Source: Tissierella creatinophila DSM 6911 (GTDB lineage: Bacteria; Bacillota; Clostridia; Tissierellales; Tissierellaceae). From it: a stretch of 64,000 bases of DNA. The notes beneath the pieces were generated by a model, which saw only the letters and a list, made by a program, of their open reading frames with translations, was not told the origin of the DNA and ran no database searches. The stretch covers positions 31,297-95,296 of the forward strand of contig NZ_LTDM01000002.1 in the NCBI RefSeq assembly GCF_001940565.1, given 5' to 3'. The position numbers were made by a program, and so were the translations under genes. Position 1 is the first letter of the stretch, and the number at the start of each line of letters is the position of its first letter. Of the stretch, positions 39,196 to 48,202 are shown piece after piece.

Positions 39196-40371
39196 CTATC
39201 TTGTAGTAACTTTAACTTTTTTAAGGTTTAATTGAGAAGTAAGTTCCTCTGCAGTAGCATTTCCTGAAGGATCTTTAACTTCTATCGTACGCTTAACTTC
39301 TACTTCTCCATTTTCTAAGCTTTTAAATAATGTTTCATATTCTTCTTTACTAAACTTTTCAAATCTATCAAATGCATCTGCTTTCTCATCACCAATTACA
39401 ATTGTAGGAAGGCTAACACCTTCGTTTGTTGCATTAAAAGTAGTTGATTTTCCGCCAAAATCAGACCATTTATCTGTTTTGTATATTGAATCAAGAACAG
39501 ACATTACAGAAGATGAAAGACCTTTCATAGCTGATGTTATTACAGTTTCACTATCATATCTTTGATCAACGTCAACTCCTATAACTTTTCCTTGTGATTC
39601 TTTAGCTGCGGACATTACTGATTTACCAACTGAACCACCACAAGCAAATATTACTTCCATTCCTTCTTGGTACATAGTTTTTGCTGTTGCTTTATTTGTA
39701 TCGTTTTCTTCAAAGTTACCAGTATAGTGGTAAATTGACTTTATAGCTCCATCTGGAAGATCTAGCTCTTTTGCAGCATCTTCTGCTCCTTGAAGATAAC
39801 CATAACCAAAAGCTTGTACAGCTGGAACAGCCATACCACCCATAAATCCTAAGTTAGTAAGACCATCTTTAACTGCAGCGTATCCTGCAAGATATCCTGA
39901 TTGTTCTTCAGCATACATTATGCTTGCAACGTTTTCCTTAATTGTAAAATCAGCATAGTCTGCGGTATGAGGAGTACCATCTAGTAATATAAATTTAACA
40001 TCTGGATATTTTGTTTGTGCATCATATATAGCAACTTCAAATAAATATCCTGGAGTTACAACCACTTTTGCCCCACCTTCAACAGCAAGATCTATAGCTG
40101 CTAAGTAACCTGAGTCTGTAGCTTCTTCTGGCTTTATATAGGTATGTGGAATTTTTTCTTTTGTGGCATATTCTACAACACCTTCCCAAGAACCTTGATT
40201 AAATGATTTGTCATCTATATTGCCTTTGTCTGTGATAAGAGTTATGTCTGCACCTTTTATAGGCTTATTACCACTATCTCCAGTGTTACCCTTGTCCTTA
40301 TCCCCTGCACATCCAACTAAGCTTGTAGCTACTAACATGACTGCTAAGGCGATACTTATTATCTTTTTCAT
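39196..40371 (-). CDS. BMP family ABC transporter substrate-binding lipoprotein
   Basis: 391 aa. Lipobox LVGC at about residues 18-21, then a short Gly/Asp linker and a periplasmic-binding fold: ITDKGNIDDKSFNQGSWEG, GYLAGYAAVKDGLTNLGFMGGM, and IGVDVDQRYDSETVITSAMKG. The BMP/Med family (PnrA-like) binds purine nucleosides in studied members. It lies outside the membrane. It is preceded by its own sigma-A promoter, downstream of the grd operon terminator. RBS GGAGG, 6 nt. Confidence 0.94.
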   Translation of the reverse strand: MKKIISIALAVMLVATSLVGCAGDKDKGNTGDSGNKPIKGADITLITDKGNIDDKSFNQGSWEGVVEYATKEKIPHTYIKPEEATDSGYLAAIDLAVEGGAKVVVTPGYLFEVAIYDAQTKYPDVKFILLDGTPHTADYADFTIKENVASIMYAEEQSGYLAGYAAVKDGLTNLGFMGGMAVPAVQAFGYGYLQGAEDAAKELDLPDGAIKSIYHYTGNFEENDTNKATAKTMYQEGMEVIFACGGSVGKSVMSAAKESQGKVIGVDVDQRYDSETVITSAMKGLSSSVMSVLDSIYKTDKWSDFGGKSTTFNATNEGVSLPTIVIGDEKADAFDRFEKFSKEEYETLFKSLENGEVEVKRTIEVKDPSGNATAEELTSQLNLKKVKVTTR

Positions 40372-40405
40372 TTTGAACCTCCTTCAATTTTATTGCTTTA
40401 TCTTA

Positions 40406-40434
40406 ATTATAATTGATTTGAATAAGTTTTTCAA
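40406..40434 (-). promoter_or_regulatory. Sigma-A promoter of the BMP operon
   Basis: Minus-strand TTGAAA (40429-40434) and TATAAT (40406-40411) with exact 17-nt spacing, 35 nt before the start codon. It lies just after the grdD terminator, which separates the two operons. Confidence 0.8.
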
Positions 40435-40445
40435 CATTATAAAAA

Positions 40446-40470
40446 AAACACTCCAAAATTTGGAGTGTTT
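40446..40470 (-). terminator. Terminator of the grd operon
   Basis: 12-bp perfect stem (AAACACTCCAAA and complement) overlapping the grdD stop codon, followed by an eight-T run on the minus strand. Confidence 0.92.
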
Positions 40471-41650
40471 AGCAAGGATCACTATCATCTACTGCGTATC
40501 CTCCGTTGGATAAGGCTTTTAGTGCATCAGATAATTTTGCTTCATTTACCATAACTATAGGTCCAGTACAACCCATACCTGATTCTGCATAAATACCATT
40601 TTTCCAAAGGACACTTACAGCATCTTCTAATTCCATTATATCAATTCCACTAATAGTACCTGTTACGGTTTCTTTTGGTGGAGCTTTTACTTCTTCTTCT
40701 TGTGCTTTAGGAGCAGCATCTTTAGTAAGCTTTCCTATTATATCTTTTAAGCCAGCTTTTTGAACCTTTTTAAATTCATCTTTATATATATCTTTTAATC
40801 CTCCACGGCTAAGATCTGCACCATAGTTTATAGCATTAGCTATAACTGGGCTCCCTGATGCTCTAGAGATGATTAAAACTGTTCTATCTTGTTTTTCACC
40901 AATACCTGGTCCATATCCAAATCCTTGAGATTCAAAACTTCCACCAGTTGTAAATGATGAGAAAACTTTCATAAGAATGTTACCTGTAAGAGTATCCGTA
41001 ATCATAACATCTGGTGTACCTAGTAAAAGATCATTTCCTCTCATTACATATCCACCATCTGATCTAGAAGACTCTACAAAGTTTATATCATATCCTTTTT
41101 CAACTAATTCTTTAAATGCTTTTTCTACTTGTCTTGCACCGTCAACATTTAAAATTCCAAGAGTTGGTCTTTTAATACCCATGGATTTAGCTGTTATAAT
41201 CCCGTGTATACCATTTCTTATCATAGCTTCTACTCTATTTATTGCAGAAGTTCCAGTAGTAGTAGCTATAAACATTTCCTTACCTTTACCTGGAGTTACA
41301 ACTCTACCTACGGTAGAAACTCCTATAGGAAAGTTATAATGCATAGTAACGCAAGAATCTAATTCTCCACTATCTAAAAGTTCTTCCATCTTTTTATAGC
41401 CTTCGTCTTCATTTGATACAATCTCTTGAGTAAGAAAAGAATCTACTTTAGGTCCAATTAGAACTACTTCTAGAGAACTATCTCTTTTTTGAGCAAGTTC
41501 TGCACCTTTTACTACATTTTCAGTACCTAATTCACTGCCAAGTGTTGTAACACCTACTCTTATCTTTTTACCAAATTGGCCAGTTTCTATGCCTTCAGCT
41601 ATATCGCTAAAGACTTTACCAATCATAGATTTTACATTGTTTTCTGACAT
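40469..41650 (-). CDS. grdD: Glycine reductase complex component C, subunit alpha (GrdD)
   Basis: 393 aa. GrdD and GrdC form protein C, which takes the carboxymethyl group from selenoprotein A and yields acetyl phosphate. The N-terminal two-thirds is a PlsX-like/phosphotransacetylase-like domain (TLGSELGTENVVKGAELAQ). The C-terminal GrdD-specific portion ends in SGMGCTGPIVMVNE and the cysteine-final SDPC. It is the last gene of the operon, 10 bp from grdC. Confidence 0.96.
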   Translation of the reverse strand: MSENNVKSMIGKVFSDIAEGIETGQFGKKIRVGVTTLGSELGTENVVKGAELAQKRDSSLEVVLIGPKVDSFLTQEIVSNEDEGYKKMEELLDSGELDSCVTMHYNFPIGVSTVGRVVTPGKGKEMFIATTTGTSAINRVEAMIRNGIHGIITAKSMGIKRPTLGILNVDGARQVEKAFKELVEKGYDINFVESSRSDGGYVMRGNDLLLGTPDVMITDTLTGNILMKVFSSFTTGGSFESQGFGYGPGIGEKQDRTVLIISRASGSPVIANAINYGADLSRGGLKDIYKDEFKKVQKAGLKDIIGKLTKDAAPKAQEEEVKAPPKETVTGTISGIDIMELEDAVSVLWKNGIYAESGMGCTGPIVMVNEAKLSDALKALSNGGYAVDDSDPC

Positions 41651-41660
41651 TTTTTCACCC

Positions 41661-43199
41661 CTATTCGTTTAAGAGATGGGAAGCAAAATCTCTCATAGCT
41701 TCAGCTACTAAACCTCTTACCTTTTCTTCTGATACACCTTCACTTGCTTCTTTTTTACCTTCATTTTTAGCTAATACTATGGAAATACCATCAAATAAGT
41801 TCGTCATTCTACCTAAGAATAAGCTTCCCTTTCCTACAAACATAACCTTATTTATTTTTCCTGACATTATTTCATCTCTAGCAAATCCTAAATAAGGAAC
41901 TCCTGATGGAATATGTCCTTGAGTTGGAGCCCAACCTTCCATTCCATGATCTTTAATAAATCCTGGCATTTCTGTCTTTTCAAGATCTCCTCTTTTTACT
42001 CCAAGAGCTGCTATCATCTTATAGTTTGCACTAGGAACATCTCCTGCCCCAGCTGGTTTTGTAATATCAGGGTTTTGCATTTCTACTGAATACTCATCTA
42101 TATCTGTAATTTTTAAGTCATTTCTATCTAATGGTTCTGTAACTAATGACGTAATAACCCCTTGAGGTGATGAACCTGTTCCTACTTTATGCGTACCAAC
42201 AATGTCAGTTCTAAATACTGGACTAACACCATCGTTTTCACTTACTAGTGTAGCAAATCCAGCTACCACATCTTCTAATACTGGTACACCTTTTTTGATA
42301 TGGTCTTTACCATTCATACCAAGTTTAGCAGTAGAACCACCTGCTACTACCATTACATTTTTGAAAGTTCCAGCTTGTACAAGTGATGCAGCAAGAACTA
42401 ATGCATGAGTTGGAGCAGCACAGAATCCTCTTGTATCTGAACCAGTTGCATTTGTAAGACCAGCAAATTCTGCTATAGCTTTTGCAAAGTTTCCTCCGCC
42501 TCTTTGGTTCATATCTCCACAAGCTTCTTCTGAACATTCTATTACATAATCTATTTCTTCTGGGTTTATATTGTTTTTAGCAATTAAATTTAAAGCTGTT
42601 AAACCTGCTGAAGCTTTTGCAACTAAGTTTTCGAATAATACATGTGCTGTAAGGTTTAAATCTATATCATGGGCTCTTTTTACACAGCCTACTATTTTTC
42701 TATTATCATATATAGCTTCTGCACCTTGTTCAGATATTAATTTTTCTATTTGCTCAATATCTTCACCTTTTTTAAGTTTTGCTACCATATCTTCAGTTAT
42801 TAATGGGTGTGCGCTTAATTTTTTACGTACTTCTTCAGTAAAACTCTCTTCAAGTTTTACAAGGTCAAACGCATCTACTATTTTTATTAATCCTATAAAT
42901 TCTTGTTGCGGTAAGATTTCACCAAATTTTCCATCTTTACTTGCATCATCTATCTTTTTATCAAACCATGGTTGCTCGTAAGTTCTTAACTCTGCTGGTG
43001 TGTGATTTCCAATATAAACTTGATTTGGTAAGTAATTTACTACTTCATCAAAACTTCTTAAGTGTTCTGGAAGAGTCTTAAGATACTCTGAATCTGGATG
43101 TAACTGTCTTTCTGTTGTTTGAGTAGTTCCGTTATGGATAACCATATCAGGAGCATGAACAAGAACATAACTTGAGCCTTTTACTACTGAATAATTCAT
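41661..43199 (-). CDS. grdC: Glycine reductase complex component C, subunit beta (GrdC)
   Basis: 512 aa. It has a FabH/thiolase-like fold and forms, with GrdD, the acetyl-phosphate-producing protein C. Conserved: the start GSSYVLVHAPDMVIHNGTTQ, CSEEACGDMNQRGGGNFAKAIAE and SDTRGFCAAPTHAL, which contains the active Cys region. It is preceded by a stable hairpin in the grdB-grdC gap. Confidence 0.96.
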   Translation of the reverse strand: MNYSVVKGSSYVLVHAPDMVIHNGTTQTTERQLHPDSEYLKTLPEHLRSFDEVVNYLPNQVYIGNHTPAELRTYEQPWFDKKIDDASKDGKFGEILPQQEFIGLIKIVDAFDLVKLEESFTEEVRKKLSAHPLITEDMVAKLKKGEDIEQIEKLISEQGAEAIYDNRKIVGCVKRAHDIDLNLTAHVLFENLVAKASAGLTALNLIAKNNINPEEIDYVIECSEEACGDMNQRGGGNFAKAIAEFAGLTNATGSDTRGFCAAPTHALVLAASLVQAGTFKNVMVVAGGSTAKLGMNGKDHIKKGVPVLEDVVAGFATLVSENDGVSPVFRTDIVGTHKVGTGSSPQGVITSLVTEPLDRNDLKITDIDEYSVEMQNPDITKPAGAGDVPSANYKMIAALGVKRGDLEKTEMPGFIKDHGMEGWAPTQGHIPSGVPYLGFARDEIMSGKINKVMFVGKGSLFLGRMTNLFDGISIVLAKNEGKKEASEGVSEEKVRGLVAEAMRDFASHLLNE

Positions 43200-43220
43200 A
43201 AATACACCTCCGTAATTTCT

Positions 43221-43254
43221 CTATAAAAGAGTGATTTTCATCACCCTTTTATAG
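43221..43254 (-). other. Intercistronic hairpin between grdB and grdC
   Basis: 14-bp stem (CTATAAAAGAGTGA against TCACCCTTTTATAG, one G-U pair) with a 6-nt loop. No U-tract follows in the operon direction. It may set the ratio of protein B to protein C through mRNA processing or stability. Confidence 0.75.
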
Positions 43255-43263
43255 TTGTTGCTT

Positions 43264-44574
43264 TTAATTTTCAAATACAGTTTGCTCGTCTACTTCAGTT
43301 GATAAAGCTTTTAATGCTCTTTCAACTAATTTTCTTCTAAGTGCTTTTTCTTCATTGCCATCTAGATTTGGATTTCCTAGTGGATGAGGTATAGCTATTG
43401 CTGGAACAATTCTATTTGCTCCAACAGTTAATGATATTGGTACTACTGTACAGATATGAACAACAGGGATTCCAGTTCTTTCAATCTCTTTTACCATCGT
43501 TGCACCGCAACGTGTACAAGTACCTCACGTAGAAGTTAAGATAACCGCATCTACGCCATCTTCTTTTAATTTCTGAGAATACTCTTTTGCAAAACTTTGG
43601 GCACTAGCTACCGCTGTTCCATTTCCAACAGTTGCAAAGTAAGTCTCATAAAGTTTTCCTATTTTACCTTCTTTTTCAAGGTCTCTTAATACATCAACTG
43701 GTAGTACTCTATTTGGATCATCATTTGCATAGGTAGGGTCATATCCACCATGTGCGGTTTCATAAGTTGCTTCAGTTAATACATCTACACCTGAAATATC
43801 ATAACTACCATATTTAGAAGCTGATGAAGATTCTATATGATCTGGATTTCCTTTAGGTACGATTCCTCCTGAAGTTACTATGGCAATTGTAGCTTTAGAC
43901 ATATCTTTAATGGCTGGTGCTATTTCTACTCTATCAAAATCAGGCATCGGATATTCTGTTTCAAATTCTTCGCCTTTAAGTTTTTTGATGATCATATCAA
44001 CAGCTCTCTCAGAACCTCTTTTTTCTGCAAAGTAGTTTTCTCTGATTCCTCTTTCCATATATCCTTCTTCTGCTGCTGTTCCTATTGCTTCTCCTTTAGC
44101 ATGTTTTAAAGCTAGAGGCGCCATTTTAGCTACAGCATCCTTCATTCCTACCGCACTATCTTTAGTAGAAACTATATATACGGATTTCTTAAACATATCC
44201 GCACCAGGGTTTTCTATATACATACCTGTAATAGAAGGAATGTTTAATTCTTTTTCTACGGCTTCTGCCATAGTCCCACAAGCAAACCCATATCTACCTG
44301 CATTAAAAGCTGGTCCTGCTATGAATAAATCTGCATCATATTTTTTAATTAATTCTAATACTTCCTTCTTAGCTTGTTCGGTGTTTTCACCAAAATAAGT
44401 ATCACCACATATTACAGTAGCAACTATTTCAGCCTCTCCCTTAAATCCGCTTTGAAGAGCCATACCAGGTCCTACTACGCCTTCACGTACTTCGGGTCTG
44501 TGATCAGCTACCTCCTCTCCACCTATACCTGCGAAGAATTGGTTAATATAATGCACAACTCTTAGTTTATCCAT
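43264..44574 (-). CDS. grdB: Glycine reductase component B gamma subunit, selenoprotein (GrdB)
   Basis: 436 aa with a UGA at 43525-43527 read as selenocysteine (residue 350) in TST-U-GTCTRCG. An ORF finder splits the gene there. The frame is open on both sides and both halves match GrdB, so it is not a pseudogene. GrdB gives the selenol that takes the glycine carbon as a Schiff base with GrdE pyruvoyl. Start at ATG 44574, after AAAGGAGGG; a longer start (44592) lacks an RBS. A candidate bacterial SECIS stem CGTTGC-GGT-GCAACG lies 12 nt past the UGA. It is followed by grdC after a stable hairpin. Confidence 0.97.
43498..43512 (-). promoter_or_regulatory. Candidate bacterial SECIS apical stem of grdB
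   Basis: CGTTGC and GCAACG form a perfect 6-bp stem with a GGU loop. The loop lies 18 nt after the UGA, within the distance used by bacterial SECIS elements. The loop has the G residues expected for SelB binding. Confidence 0.7.
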
Positions 44575-44609
44575 ATATTTCCCTCCTTTCATAAATTCAA
44601 ATTCACATA

Positions 44610-45089
44610 TTAGTTAAATTTCCCATGCTCATTTCTAATTGAACTTACTTCTTCTACGATCTCATCTACATCTAATACCATTTCCATCATACCGATTTGG
44701 TCTTCATAAACTTCAGCATCTACTTCTGCTTTGAATTCTGGTTCTACTGCGTGATATACTTTAAGTCCCAACGGAACTCCTGCTAATGGCCCTGCGTAAG
44801 TCGGGTCTCCTGCAGTTACTGTTTCAGCTGCAAGTCCAGCTGATTCTGCTTCTGCTCCACCGATAACTACAACTACATTTTCTGCACCGTATTTATCTGT
44901 GATTTCTTTTACCCTTCTTTGATTCTCTAGGTCCATTGCACCCGCAGCCGTTCAGACAAAACACTCCGTAGATGAAAAAACTATCTCACCTGCAGGTGTG
45001 GTGTTTACACAAGCTTCCATTGCTGGACCTGGTATACCATCTCTATCTCCAATTATAATTACTTTTGAATTTTCATTGAAAATTGTCAT
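44610..45089 (-). CDS. grdA: Glycine reductase component A, selenoprotein (GrdA)
   Basis: 159 aa with a UGA (44952-44954) read as selenocysteine at residue 46 in the hallmark CFV-U-TAAGAMD. The start ATG 45089 ([12 protein letters not shown]) follows GTGGAGA. An ORF finder sees only the 108-aa part after the UGA. GrdA carries the carboxymethyl group as a Se-carboxymethyl selenoether to protein C and is then reduced by thioredoxin. The Cys43-x2-Sec46 pair is the redox site. It lies between grdE and grdB, with gaps of 44 and 35 bp. Confidence 0.97.
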
Positions 45090-45133
45090 TCTCCACATCC
45101 TCTCTCTCGCATGTAAAATTTTTTTATAGTTGT

Positions 45134-46420
45134 TTATTTCATTCTTGCAGACATTTTATTAAATCCTAATTCATTTGTAGCTCCTGTTATTACTTGGATC
45201 TCTACAGTGATAGTTCCATCTTTAGCTAAACTACCATCGAATCCTCCAGCTATAATATCAGTGTAATCTAATGTTCCAATAACTTTGTCCAACTTTGGTA
45301 ATACTATAACTTCGTTTGAGTTACCACCTGTTACTACTGCATCTGCAGAAGAATGAGCATCTGCTAAAGATTGGCTTGCGCCGTCTCTACCAGCATATTC
45401 ATTTGTTATAATAACTGTTTTAATTCCTTTAGCTTCTATCTTCTTACAGTTCATTATAAGGTCTGTATCTGGGTTGCCAAATCCCTCTTGAGAAATAACT
45501 ACTCCATCAAGACCTAAGAATTCTGCAAGTTGTGCAGTCCAGTTTGATGATCTTTCTTTATCAGCAAGATATACGTTTTCGTTTGTGAGTATAATTCCCA
45601 CAAAGTTCAAGTCTTTACCATGTCTATCGAAAAGATCGTGTACAACTGGGTTATTCATGTGATGATAAGTTGTGTTTTTATCACACGCTGATACACAGTT
45701 TCCACTGATTATAGCTCCATCCATTATCTCTGTTGGATAAATAATAGTTGGAACTATTTGTTTCGCATCTACTCCATAAACATAGGTGTCGTGAAGTAAT
45801 CCTTGTGACTGAAGCATTGCCACATAAGCTACTTTTGGAAGATTTGGATATTTTTCCATTCCTTCTACAAGTGGTAGTGTTTCAAAGGTTTCTATTTTTT
45901 CTGGTGTTATGTTTTTAGCAGCTTCAGCTAAATAAGCTGCGGCCTTGAAACCAGCAAATCTAACTGCTTTTTCATGATCATACTGCTTTAATCCTTCCCT
46001 TGGTTCACAAATTAATACAACGTTATTCAATTTAGAAAACGGTGTATATTCGGCCCCAGGTCCCACCATGTCAATTATACCCTCTTGGAAACCTACTATC
46101 TTACCTGTAGTCATAACTGCACAACCCTTTAATACGTTAGTTCTACCTGAACCTACTGTTTCAACTTTAGAAAGAACTCCAGGAAATACTCCTCCTGTAC
46201 CTTCTACTTTGACTCTAGGCTCAACTACATCTTTAACAGGTGTAATTCTAACGCTTTCTCCAGGTCTTGCAATTTCAACGTCTACTGTAGATAAATGGTA
46301 ATCTTCTTTAATAAGGTTTATTAGTTCTTCCTTATTTACGAAAAGTACACCATCTTCTACTTTGGTGTTATCACCAAATTGGACATCTTTTATAATGATG
46401 TGTCCTAATTCTAGACGCAT
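45134..46420 (-). CDS. grdE: Glycine reductase component B, alpha/beta proprotein (GrdE)
   Basis: 428 aa. The proprotein is cleaved before Cys242, in [11 protein letters not shown], to give two chains. The new N-terminal Cys becomes a pyruvoyl group that binds the amino group of glycine. The family is full length. Conserved blocks: [20 protein letters not shown] and [28 protein letters not shown]. With GrdB it forms protein B, the substrate-specific part. The glycine riboswitch and lack of sarcosine or betaine partners suggest glycine as substrate. Confidence 0.95.
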   Translation of the reverse strand: MRLELGHIIIKDVQFGDNTKVEDGVLFVNKEELINLIKEDYHLSTVDVEIARPGESVRITPVKDVVEPRVKVEGTGGVFPGVLSKVETVGSGRTNVLKGCAVMTTGKIVGFQEGIIDMVGPGAEYTPFSKLNNVVLICEPREGLKQYDHEKAVRFAGFKAAAYLAEAAKNITPEKIETFETLPLVEGMEKYPNLPKVAYVAMLQSQGLLHDTYVYGVDAKQIVPTIIYPTEIMDGAIISGNCVSACDKNTTYHHMNNPVVHDLFDRHGKDLNFVGIILTNENVYLADKERSSNWTAQLAEFLGLDGVVISQEGFGNPDTDLIMNCKKIEAKGIKTVIITNEYAGRDGASQSLADAHSSADAVVTGGNSNEVIVLPKLDKVIGTLDYTDIIAGGFDGSLAKDGTITVEIQVITGATNELGFNKMSARMK

Positions 46421-46455
46421 AATTTCACCTCCTCTTATATTGACAAATATATATC

Positions 46456-46475
46456 TTAACCTTGATAAAGGTTAA
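46456..46475 (-). other. Small hairpin between trxA and grdE
   Basis: An 8-bp stem (TTAACCTT/AAGGTTAA) with a 4-nt loop in the 73-bp gap. No real U-run downstream. A weak processing or attenuation site is possible. Confidence 0.5.
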
Positions 46476-46493
46476 AAACTTTTTAAATATGCT

Positions 46494-46811
46494 TTATGCG
46501 TATTTTTTAATTAATTCTTCAACAGATTTTGTAGTAGCTTCTTCTCCAACTACAGAATCCACTTTTTCTCCATCTTTATAGATAGCTATAACAGGAAGAC
46601 CTAATACTTTTTGTCCTATAGCAACTCTTCTAGCTTTAGTAATATCTAAAGATGAAAACTTAATTTTATCACCGTAAGTTTCTTCAAAATCATGAACATG
46701 TGGCATTAAAGCTTTACAAGGTTCACAGCTTGGACTCCAAAAATCAACTAATACCGTTCCTTCTGCTTTTAAAACTTCTTCTTCAAAATTTGATTTATCT
46801 AATTCTATCAT
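46494..46811 (-). CDS. trxA: Thioredoxin of the glycine reductase operon
   Basis: 105 aa. The active site is CEPC (Cys29-Glu-Pro-Cys32 in WSPSCEPCK), not the common CGPC. Other thioredoxins encoded with glycine reductases also have unusual acidic or non-Gly sites. It reduces the selenoprotein A redox pair after each cycle, using electrons from TrxB. It follows trxB by 23 bp. Confidence 0.95.
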   Translation of the reverse strand: MIELDKSNFEEEVLKAEGTVLVDFWSPSCEPCKALMPHVHDFEETYGDKIKFSSLDITKARRVAIGQKVLGLPVIAIYKDGEKVDSVVGEEATTKSVEELIKKYA

Positions 46812-46834
46812 TTTTAAAAACCCCCTATATTTTT

Positions 46835-47773
46835 TTAGTCTTCAAAGTTATCTTCTATATATTTTTCAGCTTGAACAGCTGCTATAGCTCCATCTGCAGT
46901 TGCAGTAACTACTTGTCTTAATGATTTAGCTCTAACATCTCCAGCGGCAAATACACCATCTACATTTGTATGCATGTTCTCATCTGTAACTAAATAGTCT
47001 CTTTCCATATCTAGCTTATCTGTAAATAAACTAGTAGCTGGTAAGTATCCTACGAATACAAATATACCAAATGTACCGTCATCTTCATCTGCAACTATCT
47101 CTTTTTCTTCTCCTGTTTTAAGGTTTTTAAGTATAAATGATTCTAAGATTCCTTCGCCTTTAACTTCAGTTATAGCGCTATCCCATATAAAGTCAAGTTT
47201 TTCATTTTTAAATGCTTTTTCTTGAATAGATTTTGCAGCTCTAAGTTCACTTCTTCTGTGTACAATAGTAACTTTTCTTGCAAATTTAGTAAGAAACATT
47301 GCTTCTTCTACTGCTGAGTCTCCTCCACCTACTACATAAACTTCTAAATCTTCAAAGAATGCTCCATCACAAGTAGCACAATAGGAAACTCCTCTACCTG
47401 TTAATTCTTTTTCTCCTGGGCAACCCATAGGTCTTGGAACAGCACCTGTTGCTACTATAACAGTTTTTGCTTTATATTCTTCTTTTTCACCTTTTACAAC
47501 TTTTATTTTTTCATTAAAATTTACTTCAACTATTGTATCTGATACCTTTTTAGCACCAAATCCTTCTGCTTGTTGTATCATTCTATCGATAAGTATAGGA
47601 CCTGTAGGACTTTCCATTGATCCCGGATAGTTTTCTACATCTGAAGTAGTAACTATTTGACCTCCAAAAGCATCTTTTTCTATTATTAGAGTACTCATTC
47701 TAGCTCTTGCAGCATAAAGACCTGCACTAAGTCCCGCTGGACCTCCTCCAATAATTATTACATCATATATCAT
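46835..47773 (-). CDS. trxB: Thioredoxin reductase
   Basis: 312 aa, low-Mr type. FAD site IIIGGGPAGLSAGLYAAR; active-site disulfide Cys132-Ala-Thr-Cys135 in SYCATCDGAFF; NAD(P)H site VYVVGGGDSAVEEA; and the C-terminal GVFAAGDVRAKSLRQVVTA. It moves electrons from NAD(P)H to TrxA for glycine reduction. It is the first gene after the glycine riboswitch. A 16-bp direct repeat around the start duplicates the initiation sequence. Confidence 0.96.
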   Translation of the reverse strand: MIYDVIIIGGGPAGLSAGLYAARARMSTLIIEKDAFGGQIVTTSDVENYPGSMESPTGPILIDRMIQQAEGFGAKKVSDTIVEVNFNEKIKVVKGEKEEYKAKTVIVATGAVPRPMGCPGEKELTGRGVSYCATCDGAFFEDLEVYVVGGGDSAVEEAMFLTKFARKVTIVHRRSELRAAKSIQEKAFKNEKLDFIWDSAITEVKGEGILESFILKNLKTGEEKEIVADEDDGTFGIFVFVGYLPATSLFTDKLDMERDYLVTDENMHTNVDGVFAAGDVRAKSLRQVVTATADGAIAAVQAEKYIEDNFED

Positions 47774-47801
47774 TGTATTACCCCCTATATCATTGTATTA
47801 C
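47766..47801 (-). repeat. 16-bp direct repeat at the trxB start
   Basis: TATATCATTGTATTAC occurs at 47766-47781 and 47786-47801. The 3' copy holds the trxB start codon; the other gives a dead-end ATG-ATA-TAG. GGGGG between them is the ribosome site for trxB. Confidence 0.85.
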
Positions 47802-47911
47802 ATCTAAAAATTGTTAAGTAGTTATAAAATGCTTATATTCTCACATTCTTATAATTTTACCCAATATAAAGTTTTTATAACATATTTTTATCATAAACAG
47901 TAAAAAACATT

Positions 47912-47954
47912 AAAAAAAACAGAGTAAATAGAACCTTGCCTATCTACTCTGTTT
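47912..47954 (-). terminator. Expression-platform terminator of the glycine riboswitch
   Basis: Stem AACAGAGTA(AATAG) / CTATCTACTCTGTT, then a seven-T or longer run on the minus strand, between the second aptamer and trxB. Confidence 0.85.
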
Positions 47955-48113
47955 TATAACCTGAGAGTTTCTCCTAAATATAGGATTGCTCCTTCGGTGC
48001 TTTCGCTTTTCAGAGGCTTGTCCAAGTACGGTTCTTTTGCCTGAGAGCATCGATATACATGGCTAGTTTATAACTTACTCCTTCGGCGCTATATTCAAAT
48101 AGTCTCTTCCGCA
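47919..48113 (-). promoter_or_regulatory. Tandem glycine riboswitch upstream of trxB-grd operon
   Basis: Two aptamers in a row on the minus strand. The first has GCGGAAGAGAC, GCGCCGAAGGAG and GCTCTCAGGCAAAAG. The second has CGAAAGCACCGAAGGAG and AACTCTCAGG. They are joined by a short linker (AACCGTACTTGGACAAG). A terminator-like stem follows: AACAGAGTA...TACTCTGTT plus a T-run at 47912-47954. When glycine is high, glycine reductase should be induced, so this is probably an ON switch; the switching fold was not worked out base by base. Confidence 0.95.
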
Positions 48114-48154
48114 TTCTTCATCCAATATCATTATATATTTAATCTTACACTTAT

Positions 48155-48183
48155 AGTATAACTCTATTTAAATAATTTTACAA
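48155..48183 (-). promoter_or_regulatory. Sigma-A promoter of the trxB-grd operon
   Basis: Minus-strand TTGTAA (48178-48183) and TATACT (48155-48160) with 17-nt spacing. It lies about 40 nt before the first aptamer. Confidence 0.75.
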
Positions 48184-48202
48184 GTACTTTTATAGTTTAT
48201 TT

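Noticed and set aside
42325..42537. Minus-strand 70-aa Cys/Arg/Ser-rich ORF
   Set aside because: Out-of-frame shadow inside grdC.
43264..44574. grdB read as a disrupted pseudogene
   Set aside because: The UGA lies in the known selenocysteine position, both halves are in the same frame, and a SECIS-like stem follows.
44610..44936. 108-aa ORF beginning MDLENQ as a separate gene
   Set aside because: It is the part of GrdA after the selenocysteine UGA; the true start is ATG 45089.
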